A DNA stretch of 64,000 nt from Actinoplanes sp. L3-i22 (GTDB lineage: Bacteria; Actinomycetota; Actinomycetes; Mycobacteriales; Micromonosporaceae). The stretch lies in contig NZ_AP024745.1 in assembly GCF_019704555.1 (NCBI RefSeq), forward strand, positions 1,124,501 to 1,188,500. The letters run 5' to 3'. Under the pieces are notes generated by a model. The model did no database searches, was not told where the DNA came from, and was given only the letters and a program-made list of their open reading frames with translations. The position numbers and the translations under genes were made by a program. Below, one piece after another: positions 49,101 to 57,664 of the stretch (position 1 is the stretch's first letter; every line of letters begins with the position of its first letter).

Positions 49101-50972
49101 GGACTGCTCGGTGATCCGCTCGGCGACCGGCTCCGCCTCGGCGACCGTGCCGATGCCGGTGGCCTGGATCGCCAGCTCCTCGACGCCGGTCTGGTAGTCG
49201 GCGAACGCGTCCGGCCGGCGCAGGAACTCGACCGCGCGCCGGGCGGTCTCGTCGGTCGCGGTGACCAGCGAGGCGGCGATCTCGTCGAGCCGGGCGACGT
49301 CGGCGTACCGCATCTCCCGCAGCCCGGCGAGCTTGCCGCGTTCCCGGCGCAGCTCGGCGAGCCGGCTCACCCAGCCGCCGGTCGTCGTCGGCGCCTCGGC
49401 CTCGGCCCGCCGGATCAGCGACAGCGCGGCCGCCTCGGCGTCCGCGAGGGCCTGCCCGGCCTGCTGGGTCAGCGCCTGCACCGAGGCGAACTCGTCGAGG
49501 ACCTGGGTGGCCGCGGCCCGTACCTCGGCGAGCGGCTCGGCGAGGTTCTCCAGCTCCGGGTCGTCGAGCCAGTGATAGGTGTCGAAGGCCCGGGTGCAGG
49601 CCGCGATGATCGCCTCGAAGACCGGCCCGGCCGCCGACATCTCGCCGACCATCCGGGTCACCGACAGGGTGTCGGCGATGCCGCGGACCAGATCGGCATT
49701 GCCGATCCGGTCGAGCGGTCCGGTTCCGGGTGGCTGCGCGGCGGCGTGCGCATCCGAGACGTACGACGTCTGCCACACCTGCACAGCGTGGACACGAGTC
49801 GGCTCGGCAGTGCCGGCCTGATCGGGACTGCGCAGCACCACCAGCGTGCCGTCGTCGAAGATCGCGTAGCCGTGACCCGCGATCGGCGTCGCGACCTCCT
49901 TGCGGATCACGTTGTAGGGCAGCAGCAGGTACCGCCCGGACCCGGCGTCGTGGAAGACGTGCAGCACGTCCTCGCCGTTGACCGACCGGATCACCCGCTC
50001 GAACGCCAGCCCGGTGGTGTCCTGGTCGAACGTCTTCGCGACGCCGGTGGCCAGGTAGTACCCGCCGGGGAAGATGACGCCCTGGTCCTCCGGCAGCCGC
50101 CGGCACGCCTGCCCGATCCCGTCCAGCCGCCGCACGTCCCGGGTGCGCGTGTTGAACACCAGGTAGCGCTGCACGGTCTCCTGGTAGGGCAAAACCCTCA
50201 ACAAGATCAAAGGCCCGACCCTGGCGTACGCGATCTCAGCATCCGCCAGACTCTGCAGCGGCTCGTCCACCGGCTCCGAGTAGATGCCCTCGCCGTCCTC
50301 GGTGTTGTTCTCCACCTTGACGGTGAGCGTGCCGCCGACCGCCTCGACGAACACCTCGTCCTCGATCGAGACGTGCGGGTGCCGCCCGAGCACGTGCTGC
50401 TCGCGGGTGGTGGCCGTCCAGGTGAAGTCGTGCGTGGCCGGGAGCACGTGGTCCCGCTCGCCCCGCGCGTCCTGGTACGCCACCGACCCGTCCACGCCGA
50501 CCCGCCAGCGCAGCACCTTCAGGTCGTCGGCCCGCGCCCCGGTCTGGAAGATCGCCAGCAGCAGCCCCTCGACCCGGCGCAACTGCCGGAGCCGGGTCTC
50601 CTTGTAGTACCGGTGCAGCTCGGCGAAGTCCCGCCGGAAGCCCGGGTCGTCGAGCAGCCCGGGCGCCTGCGTCGGCTGGAACTTCCGGTCCACCACGGTG
50701 AAGACGTCGTCCACTGACGTCTCGGCCTTCATCCCGAGGAACGCGTTCGCGCCGAAGAGCAGCGCCTCCCCGGCCGGCGCGACGTCGGCCGGCACGCAGT
50801 TGTTGCCGGTCCGGATCCGCTCGGTGCCCAGCAACTCGGTCTGCTGGGCCCCGAAGACCTCGACCCGGCGCCCGTTCAGCGCCTCGGCCCGCTCGGCGAG
50901 CTCCCGGGCCTTGGCGCCGAGCCGGGCCCGGAGCACCTCGTAGGTGCCGGCGTCGATGTTGGATTCGGTCAC
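46149..50972 (-). CDS. Giant AAA+ ATPase of the flotillin/NfeD cluster (annotated elsewhere as DNA repair ATPase type)
   Basis: A 1607-residue protein. The first ~450 residues are a mixed, partly beta-propeller-like region (FGANAFLGMKAETSVDDVF, YLVFNTRTRDVRRLDGI). Residues ~460-860 are long Ala/Glu/Arg coiled-coil helices. The AAA+ domain near the C terminus has Walker A SPPGYGKTTL (~1245), Walker B NVLLYLDDIQH (~1308), sensor 1 MAGNPYTESGRRF and a possible Arg finger in PDMLANRADV. No DNA-binding motif is evident, so the DNA repair label is unproven. Its ATG overlaps the flotillin stop (ATGA), implying a shared complex at the membrane. Confidence 0.88.
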   Translation of the reverse strand: MTESNIDAGTYEVLRARLGAKARELAERAEALNGRRVEVFGAQQTELLGTERIRTGNNCVPADVAPAGEALLFGANAFLGMKAETSVDDVFTVVDRKFQPTQAPGLLDDPGFRRDFAELHRYYKETRLRQLRRVEGLLLAIFQTGARADDLKVLRWRVGVDGSVAYQDARGERDHVLPATHDFTWTATTREQHVLGRHPHVSIEDEVFVEAVGGTLTVKVENNTEDGEGIYSEPVDEPLQSLADAEIAYARVGPLILLRVLPYQETVQRYLVFNTRTRDVRRLDGIGQACRRLPEDQGVIFPGGYYLATGVAKTFDQDTTGLAFERVIRSVNGEDVLHVFHDAGSGRYLLLPYNVIRKEVATPIAGHGYAIFDDGTLVVLRSPDQAGTAEPTRVHAVQVWQTSYVSDAHAAAQPPGTGPLDRIGNADLVRGIADTLSVTRMVGEMSAAGPVFEAIIAACTRAFDTYHWLDDPELENLAEPLAEVRAAATQVLDEFASVQALTQQAGQALADAEAAALSLIRRAEAEAPTTTGGWVSRLAELRRERGKLAGLREMRYADVARLDEIAASLVTATDETARRAVEFLRRPDAFADYQTGVEELAIQATGIGTVAEAEPVAERITEQSDGLQVVTEVVGGLDIADATVRVSILERIGTVLGGLNRARATLDARRRELASVEGRAAFAAEFALFGQSVSAALAAADTPERCDEHLARLMAQVETLETRFGDVDDFGERLAAKRTEVYEAIAGRRQALLDERARRADRLAGSARRILDAVRRRITTLGDPDEVNTYFATDPMVAKVRTVADELRATGDTVRAEELEGQLKAARQEAGRALRDRLDLFGEGGIRLGRHTFAVNEQAIDLTLVPQDDGLAYAITGTDYRSPITDPAFALTRDFWDQPLISEDRSLYRAEHLAAAILAADPRAAAAALTDGTLRELVRRAAEERYDEGYERGVHDADATVILDALLRLHAAAGLLRYDASTRAEAQLFWAFGTTSAERELWALRASSLVRARELFGSAGSALDELRSELDTAAGFPVGEYLVEELASSPSGFAASSGARTLLDRFHRELGGARFADDLQALESDLPARRQLASAWLSAFLAAKPDAGDKSDLSESVAIELASLTRYDVSAATSEMVSGLLGVHSRVVDGRLTVRLDALLPAARNFRNIRMPAYRAYQKQRAALAAAERDRLRLDEFKPRVMTTFVRNRLLDDVYLPLIGDNLARQIGAAGDDKRTDRSGLLLLISPPGYGKTTLMEYVADRLGLVFVKVNGPALGHGVTSLDPADAPDATARQEVEKISLALEMGNNVLLYLDDIQHTNPELLQKFISLCDAQRRMEGVWNGKTRTYDLRGKRFAVCMAGNPYTESGRRFRVPDMLANRADVWNLGDVLSGREDLFELSYLENALTGNTVLAPLAARDSADLPLLLRLAEGDESARADRLSYPYSAAELDQILAVLRKMKRVQRVVLRVNQAYIASAAQADSSRTEPPFRLQGSYRNMNKLAERIVPAMNDDELEQVLDDHYLGEAQTLTGGAEANLLKLAEIRGRLDPARAQRWAEVKAGFLREQTLGGAEADPMVRAAGAVALVADRVAGVEAAIGRLTRPSPR

Positions 50973-52924
50973 TCAGCCTGGTCCTTCTTCAGCTGGCTGG
51001 CGACGGCCGCGGCCACGCTCAGGTTGGCCACGTCCGCGGTCGACACCGCGGAGGCCAGCTTGTGCAGGTCCTCGGCCAGCTCACCCTCGCCGTTCAGGTA
51101 GCGGGCGCCGACGCCCTGGACCACCGTGCTGTGCTCGACGAACCCGTCGATGCTCTTGCCCAGCGTGATCGAGCCGACCAGCTTGTCGAAGAAGACCGAG
51201 TCCCCGCCGACGATGTCGATGTTCGCCTTCTCCAGCCCGGCCGCGACCACCATGGCCTGCGCCTCGGCGATCTCCTTGTGCACGGTGATGCCGGCCAGCC
51301 GGATCTCCTTCTCCATCTCCAGCCGCAGGCGGTACTCCTCGTGCGCGCGGGTGACGTCGTCGAGCGTGGCCATCGCGCCGGCCTTCTGCTCCAGGCCGAT
51401 CGCCTCGCCGAGCAGCTTTTCCTTGATCGCCTCGGCGGCGACCAGCGCCTTCTGCCGCTCGACCGCGGCCTCGGCCAGGCCGGTCTTCTCGATCACCTCG
51501 GCCTCGGCGCGGCCGGTCTTGACGATCGCCTCGGCGTTGCGCTCCCGGACCTGGACGTCGGCCAGGCCGAACGCGGCCGACTCGGCCTGCTGGCCCTCGG
51601 CCATCCGGATCTTGGCGCGGGCGTCCAGCTCGGCCGCCTGCTGCCGGGACTCGGCCAGCAGCAGCAGCTCGCGGGCCTTGAACTTGGCCGCGGCCTCCGA
51701 GGCCTCGGCCGCCTTGATGTCCTTGACCAGGGATTCCTGCGCCTCGGCCTCGGCGTTGATGATGACCGCCTGGCGGGTCCGCTCGGCCTCCTCGACGACT
51801 CGGAGGCGCTTGATGTTCTCCTCCTGCTCGGCGACCGTCTTCTCCACCGCGATCCGCTCCCGGATCACCTCGGCCATCGACCGCTTCTCGGTCTCGACCT
51901 CCTTGTCCTTCGCGATGGTGGACAGCTCGGTCTCCCGCTGGCGCCCGATCACCTCGAGCATCCGGTCCTTCTCGATCCGCTCGGTCTCGATCGCGATGAC
52001 CCGCTCGCGGTTCTTCTCGGCGACCGCGATCTCCCGGCTCTTGTTCTCGGTCTGCACGCCGAGCTGCTGCTCGGTCTTGATCCGGGCGGTCTCCGAACGG
52101 AGCGTCTCCTCGGCCCGGGCCAGGGCGATCTCGGCCTCCTCGCGGGCCCGGATGGTCTCGATCTCCCGGCGCTGCTTGATCTCCGCGTCGGTCCGCCGGC
52201 GCTCCAGCTCGAGGATCGCCTCGCGGGCGTCCACGTCCTGGCGGGTGATCTCCTTCTCCTCGTTGCGCCGGAAGTCGTTGGTGCGCACCGCCTCGATCGC
52301 GGTCAGCTCGGTGATCTTCCGGATGCCCTGGGCGTCCAGGATGTTCTTCGGGTCGAGCGAGGTGACCGGGGTCTGCTCGAGGAAGTCGATGGCCGCGTCC
52401 TCCAGGCTGTACCCGTTGAGGTCGGTGCCGATCACCTCGATGATCTGGTCCCGGAAGTGGTTGCGCTTGGTGTAGAGGTCGATGAAGTCGAGCTGCTTGC
52501 CGACCGTCTTGAGCGCCTCGGAGAACTTCGCGCTGAACAGCTCCTGCAGCGTGGTCTCACTGCTGGCCCGGGTGGTGCCGATCGCCTGCGCCACCTTGAT
52601 CACGTCTTCGGTGGTCTTGTTGACCCGCACGAAGAACGTGATCCGGATGTCGGCACGGATGTTGTCCTGGCAGATCAGCCCTTCCCGCCCCGTACGGGAA
52701 ATCTCAATGGTTTTGACCGAGATATCCATGATTTCGGCCTTGTGGAGAACGGGCAGCACCACCGCGCCGGTGAAGGTGACGTCCACGCGGCGCACCTTGG
52801 AGACGATCAACGCCTTGCCCTGTTCGACTTTCCGGAACATCCGGCTGAAGAAGAACAGCACGCCGATCGCGATCAGTACGACAACGGCGATAAGCACACC
52901 GAAACCGGTGGAGACAACGTCCAT
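50969..52924 (-). CDS. Flotillin-family (SPFH) membrane scaffold protein
   Basis: A 651-residue flotillin. An N-terminal membrane helix (LIAVVVLIAIGVLFFFSRMF) leads to the SPFH domain (VEQGKALIVSKVRRVDVTFTG through NILDAQGIRKITELTA), then a ~270-residue charged coiled coil rich in EAE/ERERIA repeats, and a C-terminal segment (KANIDIVGGDSVFFDKLVGS). It oligomerises to form membrane microdomains. ATG at 52924 overlaps the NfeD-like stop (TGATG); a TTG one codon earlier is possible. The next gene, the AAA+ ATPase, overlaps by four bases. The order matches E. coli YqiJ-YqiK with an added ATPase. Confidence 0.95.
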   Translation of the reverse strand: MDVVSTGFGVLIAVVVLIAIGVLFFFSRMFRKVEQGKALIVSKVRRVDVTFTGAVVLPVLHKAEIMDISVKTIEISRTGREGLICQDNIRADIRITFFVRVNKTTEDVIKVAQAIGTTRASSETTLQELFSAKFSEALKTVGKQLDFIDLYTKRNHFRDQIIEVIGTDLNGYSLEDAAIDFLEQTPVTSLDPKNILDAQGIRKITELTAIEAVRTNDFRRNEEKEITRQDVDAREAILELERRRTDAEIKQRREIETIRAREEAEIALARAEETLRSETARIKTEQQLGVQTENKSREIAVAEKNRERVIAIETERIEKDRMLEVIGRQRETELSTIAKDKEVETEKRSMAEVIRERIAVEKTVAEQEENIKRLRVVEEAERTRQAVIINAEAEAQESLVKDIKAAEASEAAAKFKARELLLLAESRQQAAELDARAKIRMAEGQQAESAAFGLADVQVRERNAEAIVKTGRAEAEVIEKTGLAEAAVERQKALVAAEAIKEKLLGEAIGLEQKAGAMATLDDVTRAHEEYRLRLEMEKEIRLAGITVHKEIAEAQAMVVAAGLEKANIDIVGGDSVFFDKLVGSITLGKSIDGFVEHSTVVQGVGARYLNGEGELAEDLHKLASAVSTADVANLSVAAAVASQLKKDQAE

Positions 52925-53487
52925 CAAAGGCCTTTCTTGGCGATATCGGCGGGAACGACCCAGAAGAACTCGCCTTCCGGGTCGACGTCATAGATGAGGG
53001 CGACGGTGCCGGCGGACAGCTGGTCCTGGCCGGCCTGGCGGACCTGGATGATCGCCGAGGAGCCGTCCGCCGCGTGGACCTCGGCCTGGCCGAAGGTCCC
53101 GGTCACCCGCCCGGTGCGGATGACGCAGGTCAGGCCGACGAAATCGGCGCGCGACGCGTCCGGCCCGGTCGGCAGCAGCTTCTGCAGCGGGATCGCGATC
53201 AGCCGGGTGATGATCGCGGCGGCGACCAGGGCGGCGATCGGGACGACCCAGAGCGGGAACCCGGGGTGCCACTGGCTGCCGGCCAGGGTGCCGAACCAGG
53301 CCAGCGCCACGAGCAGGGAGAGGAAGACCGGCACCGGTACGCCGAGCAGCTCCCCGTGACCGTGCCCGGCGTCCGGGTCGGCGCCGCCGGCGATCACCAC
53401 GAGCCAGTAACCGATGACGAGAATCAGCAGGGGAGTGAGGAGAACGGTCGGGAAGCTCAGCGCGGCTTCAAGGAATCCGTTCCCCAT
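52924..53487 (-). CDS. NfeD/YqiJ-like OB-fold membrane protein
   Basis: A 187-residue protein with three membrane helices (LLTPLLILVIGYWLVVIAG; VPVFLSLLVALAWFG; WVVPIAALVAAAIITRLIAIP) followed by a small C-terminal OB-fold (FVGLTCVIRTGRVTGTFGQAEV, ending VDPEGEFFWVVPAD). NfeD-type proteins are the usual partners of flotillins. A His-rich loop (DAGHGHGE) faces the outside or cytoplasm. ATG at 53487 heads the three-gene unit. The 175-base gap up to 53662 is its promoter region. Confidence 0.9.
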   Translation of the reverse strand: MGNGFLEAALSFPTVLLTPLLILVIGYWLVVIAGGADPDAGHGHGELLGVPVPVFLSLLVALAWFGTLAGSQWHPGFPLWVVPIAALVAAAIITRLIAIPLQKLLPTGPDASRADFVGLTCVIRTGRVTGTFGQAEVHAADGSSAIIQVRQAGQDQLSAGTVALIYDVDPEGEFFWVVPADIAKKGL

Positions 53488-53662
53488 GGAAATGTCCGTC
53501 CCCCGTTTGTTCGTGTGCGGTCCACAGGGTCTCAGGCGCGGTCAAGGTTTGAAAAGGCCGGAACAGCCACCACCGTCTATCCCGGGACTGCTATCCCAGG
53601 ACTGATAGTCCGTGGATAAAGACTCCCTTCATGCCGGGCGTCCGGCACGGCAGACTTGCCTC

Positions 53663-54481
53663 ATGGATCGGGAACAACTGGCCCACTTCCTCCGGACCCG
53701 GCGCGAGGCGCTGCAGCCGGAGGATGTCGGATTGCCGCGTGGCCCACGGCGGCGCACCGGCGGCCTGCGGCGGGAGGAGGTGGCGGCGCTGTCCGGCATG
53801 TCGGCCGACTACTACGGGCGCATCGAGCAGCAGCGCGGCCCGGCGCCGTCCGACCAGATGCTCGCCTCGCTGGCCCGGGCCATGCACCTGAGCCTGGCGG
53901 AGCGGGATCACCTGTTCCATCTCGGCGGACACCCGGCGCCCCGGCGCTCGCTGCGGGACGATCACATCAGCCCCGGCATGATGCGGATCGTCGACCGGAT
54001 GATGGACACCCCGGCCATGGTGCTGTCCCGGTTCGGCGAGACGCTGCGCCAGACCCCGATGGCGGTGGCCCTGTTCGGCGACGAGACCCGCTACACCGGG
54101 CTGGCCCGCGCCACGGTCTACCGCTGGTTCACCGATCCGGAGAGCCGGCGCGTCTACCCGGAGCGGGACTATCCGAAGCACGGCCGGTTCTTCACGGCCA
54201 ACCTGCGGCGGGCCTACACCGCGGACCCGGAGGGCCGGGCCGGCGAGATCGTGACGGCGCTGCTCGCGATCAGTCCGGAGTTCACCGCGATCTGGGACGA
54301 GCACGAGGTGGGCCTCTCCCACGTGGCGCAGAAGACGCTCGTCCACCCGCAGCTCGGCGAGCTCGAGCTGTGGTGTCAGAACCTCTACGACCCCGAGCAG
54401 GAGCAGGCCCTGCTCGTCTTCACCGCGGCGCCCGCCTCGGCGAGTTACGAGAAGCTCCAGCTGCTCGCCGCCGTCGGCTAG
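53663..54481 (+). CDS. XRE-type regulator with MmyB-like ligand-binding domain
   Basis: A 272-residue regulator: helix-turn-helix GGLRREEVAALSGMSADYYGRIEQ, then the MLTR_LBD domain with ISPGMMRIVDRMMDTPAMVLSRFGE and ELELWCQNLYDPEQEQALLVFTA. ATG at 53663 is six bases after CAGACT (53651-53656), a likely leaderless start. MmyB-type regulators usually control a neighbouring oxidoreductase; here an SDR gene follows by 69 bases on the same strand. Confidence 0.93.
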   Translation: MDREQLAHFLRTRREALQPEDVGLPRGPRRRTGGLRREEVAALSGMSADYYGRIEQQRGPAPSDQMLASLARAMHLSLAERDHLFHLGGHPAPRRSLRDDHISPGMMRIVDRMMDTPAMVLSRFGETLRQTPMAVALFGDETRYTGLARATVYRWFTDPESRRVYPERDYPKHGRFFTANLRRAYTADPEGRAGEIVTALLAISPEFTAIWDEHEVGLSHVAQKTLVHPQLGELELWCQNLYDPEQEQALLVFTAAPASASYEKLQLLAAVG

Positions 54482-54550
54482 CGCCGGACCCGATCCCGCG
54501 CTCGCGGGATCGGCACGAAAACCCAGCACACGACATTCGAGGGGATCACC

Positions 54551-55273
54551 ATGCCCAAAATCGCCCTGATCACCGGCGGCAACCGCGGGCTCGGCCGGGC
54601 CACCGCCCTGGCCCTGATCGACGCCGGCGTCGAGGTCATCTACACCCACCGCGGCGACCCCGGGGAGAAGATCGACGCCATCGGGCTCGAGCTCACCGTC
54701 GGCGCCCTGGACGGCTACGACGCCTTCGTCACCGAGCTGCGCCGCACGCTGCGCGACCGGTTCGGCCGGGAGGACTTCGACTTCCTGGTCAACAACGCCG
54801 GCGTCGGCGTGCACGCCTCGATCGCCGACACCACCGTCGACGCCTTCGACCAGCTGATGAACGTGCATTTCCGGGGCATGTACTTCCTCACCCAGAAGCT
54901 GCTCCCGCTGATCGCCGACGGCGGCCGGATCATCAACATCTCCACCGGCCTGGCCCGCTTCACCGGCGACGGCTACGCGGCGTACGCGTCGATGAAGGGC
55001 GCCGTCGAGGTCTTCACCCGGTACCTGGCCAAGGAGGTCGCCCCGCGCGGCATCACCGCCAACGTGGTGGCGCCCGGCCCGTCCGCGACCGACTTCGCCG
55101 GCGGCGCGCTCCGCGACAACGAGCAGGTCCGCGACCATCTGGCCAAGGTCATCGCCCTGGGCCGGGTCGGCGAGCCGGAGGAGATCGCCGGCGTCATCGC
55201 CGCGCTGCTCGCCGACGGCACCGGCTGGATCACCGGCCAGCGCATCGAGGCCTCCGGCGGCATGCACCTCTGA
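54551..55273 (+). CDS. Short-chain dehydrogenase/reductase (SDR)
   Basis: A 240-residue SDR with cofactor motif TGGNRGLGRA, NNAGVG, catalytic Ser in INISTG, YASMK (Tyr/Lys) and the C-terminal WITGQRIEASGGMHL. The Arg in NRGLGRA and the THRGD segment after strand 2 suggest NADP(H). It is probably regulated by the preceding MmyB-type protein. Substrate unknown. The gap 55274-55493 holds a GC-rich repeat and nothing else I can identify. Confidence 0.94.
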   Translation: MPKIALITGGNRGLGRATALALIDAGVEVIYTHRGDPGEKIDAIGLELTVGALDGYDAFVTELRRTLRDRFGREDFDFLVNNAGVGVHASIADTTVDAFDQLMNVHFRGMYFLTQKLLPLIADGGRIINISTGLARFTGDGYAAYASMKGAVEVFTRYLAKEVAPRGITANVVAPGPSATDFAGGALRDNEQVRDHLAKVIALGRVGEPEEIAGVIAALLADGTGWITGQRIEASGGMHL

Positions 55274-55376
55274 ACCCAAAACCCAATTTTGGTACGCCCG
55301 TGGCCCGGCCCCCTGGCTCGCCCGCACGCGAGGCCGCCGCGGGCCCGGGCCGTGCCGCGCTCCCGCTCTGGCGGCG

Positions 55377-55428
55377 CGGCGCGGGGTGGCGCGGACGGCG
55401 CGGGGTGGCGCGGCGCGGGGTGGCGCGG
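55377..55428. repeat. Three tandem GC-rich 18-bp units
   Basis: CGGCGCGGGGTGGCGCGG at 55377-55394 and 55396-55413, and a third overlapping copy ending at 55428. Noncoding, between convergent SDR and DUF305 genes. Confidence 0.7.
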
Positions 55429-55493
55429 AGTGGCAGCGGCCGTGCGTGCGGGCGGGCCGGGGGACTGGGCGGTCGACGTACCGAAAGCGGTTT

Positions 55494-56144
55494 TCAGGTG
55501 ATTTTGAGGTCGTTGAGGCGGTTGATCTCGCTGCCCTGCTCGACCGCCGTCTCGTTGGCCATTTCGGACAGTCGCGCGTCCGACCCGCCGCGCAGCAGAT
55601 CGCCGGCCATCTGCTGCGCGCCCCGGTGATGGGCGATCATCATGGTCACGAAGCGCCGGTCGAAGTCCGCGCCCCGGGCCGCGGTCAGTGCGCTGATCGC
55701 CGCCTCGGACTGCATCCCGGGCATCCCGGAGTGGTCGTGTCCGGCTTCGCTGTCCGGCTTCCCGCGGTCCCGCAACCAGGAGCGGAGCACGTCCACCTCG
55801 GGTTGCTGGGCGGCGCTGATCCGCCCGGCCAGGGCCTGCAGCTCGGTGCTGCCGGACCGGCCCGGGGCGAGCCCGGCCATCGCGATCGCCTGCGCGTGGT
55901 GCGCGATCATCATCTGCGCGTAGGCCACGTCGATCGAGTTGTAGGTCGACCCGTCCGGCGCCCGCACCTGATCAGAGTCGGACACCACCGCGGACTCGCC
56001 GGGCCGTCCGGGCAGCACTACGCGGACCGGCGGCGGCCCGGGTGGCGGCGGGGGTGGCCGGTTCGGCGCCGGCCGCAGCCCCACGATCAGGGCCGTGGCG
56101 ATCAACGCGGCGCCGGCGATACCCATCCATGATTGCCGATTCAT
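55494..56144 (-). CDS. Membrane-anchored DUF305 protein
   Basis: A 216-residue protein: N-terminal membrane/signal helix (~8-24), a Pro-rich stretch (PPPPPPGPPP), and two ferritin-like DUF305 halves with metal-ligand His pairs, AYAQMMIAHHAQAIAMA and RFVTMMIAHHRGAQQMA, plus a HDHSGMPGM loop rich in His/Met. DUF305 proteins are four-helix bundles implicated in metal (often copper or silver) handling. It diverges from the LVIVD-repeat gene; the gene pair is common in actinomycetes. Confidence 0.92.
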   Translation of the reverse strand: MNRQSWMGIAGAALIATALIVGLRPAPNRPPPPPPGPPPVRVVLPGRPGESAVVSDSDQVRAPDGSTYNSIDVAYAQMMIAHHAQAIAMAGLAPGRSGSTELQALAGRISAAQQPEVDVLRSWLRDRGKPDSEAGHDHSGMPGMQSEAAISALTAARGADFDRRFVTMMIAHHRGAQQMAGDLLRGGSDARLSEMANETAVEQGSEINRLNDLKIT

Positions 56145-56250
56145 CTATCCCCCTCCGGCGGTTATCGTAACCAAAACCATCGATGTCGCTGGCAGTGCAC
56201 GCACGTTCACATGTGGTGCTCGCCGGTGGCTCGTCGCCGGAAGGAGCTCC

Positions 56251-57660
56251 ATGAAGCACCTGGCCTCACGAGGGCCGGCCGCGATCGCGATCATGGCCAG
56301 CCTGGTGATCGCCGCGCCCGCCCGAGCCGACACGACCGCGCTGCCCGGGGTGGACGAGATCGTCAGCAGCCCGAACATCGCCCAGGTCGGCCACCTGGAC
56401 AAGGCCGGCCCGTTCGCCGCGGAGAACTCCTACAGCACCGACTGGGCATTCAGCGGGACCTACGCGTTCGGCGGCAACTACAACGGCTTCACGGTGTACG
56501 ACATCAAGAACCCGCAGGACCCGAAGATCGCCACCCAGGTGGTCTGCCCGGGCTCGCAGAACGACCTGTCGATCTACGGTGACCTGCTCTTCGTCGCCAC
56601 CGACTCGCAGCGCACCGACGACTCGTGCCACTCGACGGCGGTGCCGAGCAGCGCGCCGGCCGAGACCCCGCGCTGGGAGGGCATCAAGGTCTTCGACGTC
56701 AAGGACCCGCTGAACCCGGTGTACCTGGCCGCGGTCAAGACCGACTGCGGCTCGCACACCCAGACGATGATCCCGGGCAAGGGCCGCGACAAATCGGTGT
56801 ATCTGTACGTGTCGTCGTACAACCTCTCCGGCGCGAGCGTGCCGAACTGCGCGCTGCCGCACGACAAGATCTCGATCGTCAAGGTGCCGCTGAAGAACCC
56901 GGCCGCCGCGTCGGTGGTCGCGACGCCGGTGCTGTTCCCGGACGGCGGCTACGAGGGTGACGCCGACAGCTCGCCGACCACGGGCTGCCACGACATCACG
57001 GCGTACCCGCAGAAGGACATCGCGGCCGGCGCCTGCATGGGCGACGGCGCCCTGTTCGACATCTCGAACCCGGTGGCACCGAAGGTGATCACCACGGTCC
57101 GGGACACGGCGAACTTCGCGTTCTGGCACTCGGCGACGTTCAACAACGCGGGCACGAAGGTGGTCTTCACCGACGAGCTGGGCGGCGGGGGCGGCGCGAC
57201 CTGCAACCCGACGGTCGGCCCGGAGCGCGGCGCCGACGCGATCTACGACCTGGTCGGCAAGGGCAAGCGGGCCAAGCTGGTCTTCCGCAGCTACTTCAAG
57301 ATCCCGCGGGAGAACGCCTCGACCGAGAACTGCGTGGCCCACAACGGCTCGCTGATCCCGGTGCCCGGCCGGGACGTCATGGTGCAGGCCTGGTACCAGG
57401 GTGGCATCTCGGTCTGGGACTTCACCGACTCCAGCAGGCCGGTGGAGATCGCGTACTGGGAGCGGGGTCCGCTCAGCACCGAGCGCATGATCCTCGGCGG
57501 TTCCTGGTCGGCGTACTGGTACAACGGCTACGTCTACTCCAGCGACATCCAGAAGGGCCTGGACGTGCTGAAGATCGACGACCGGCGCCTCCGCGGCGCC
57601 GCATGGTTCCGCACCCGGCAGTTCAACGCGCAGACCCAGGAGAACTTCTTCACCTGGTGA
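56251..57660 (+). CDS. Secreted LVIVD-repeat (beta-propeller) protein
   Basis: A 469-residue exported protein. The signal ends at PARADTTALP (~30). Repeats of the LVIVD type follow: FGGNYNGFTVYDIKNPQDPKIA, WEGIKVFDVKDPLNPVYLAAV, GALFDISNPVAPKVITTV and GISVWDFTDSSRPVEIAYW. Six or more Cys suggest disulfides. The propeller would be extracellular; no catalytic motif is visible. GGAAGGAG precedes the ATG at 56251, and an in-frame upstream extension lacks a signal peptide. Its partner is the divergent DUF305 gene. Confidence 0.9.
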   Translation: MKHLASRGPAAIAIMASLVIAAPARADTTALPGVDEIVSSPNIAQVGHLDKAGPFAAENSYSTDWAFSGTYAFGGNYNGFTVYDIKNPQDPKIATQVVCPGSQNDLSIYGDLLFVATDSQRTDDSCHSTAVPSSAPAETPRWEGIKVFDVKDPLNPVYLAAVKTDCGSHTQTMIPGKGRDKSVYLYVSSYNLSGASVPNCALPHDKISIVKVPLKNPAAASVVATPVLFPDGGYEGDADSSPTTGCHDITAYPQKDIAAGACMGDGALFDISNPVAPKVITTVRDTANFAFWHSATFNNAGTKVVFTDELGGGGGATCNPTVGPERGADAIYDLVGKGKRAKLVFRSYFKIPRENASTENCVAHNGSLIPVPGRDVMVQAWYQGGISVWDFTDSSRPVEIAYWERGPLSTERMILGGSWSAYWYNGYVYSSDIQKGLDVLKIDDRRLRGAAWFRTRQFNAQTQENFFTW

Positions 57661-57664
57661 TGGT

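Noticed and set aside
48063..50717. 884-codon plus-strand frame opposite the AAA+ ATPase
   Set aside because: Composition is Arg/Gly/Val/Gln/His-rich with no domain, while the minus strand has complete AAA+ motifs.
51062..52993. 643-codon plus-strand frame opposite the flotillin gene
   Set aside because: Leu/Gly/Asp-rich mirror of flotillin coiled-coil codons; no motif.
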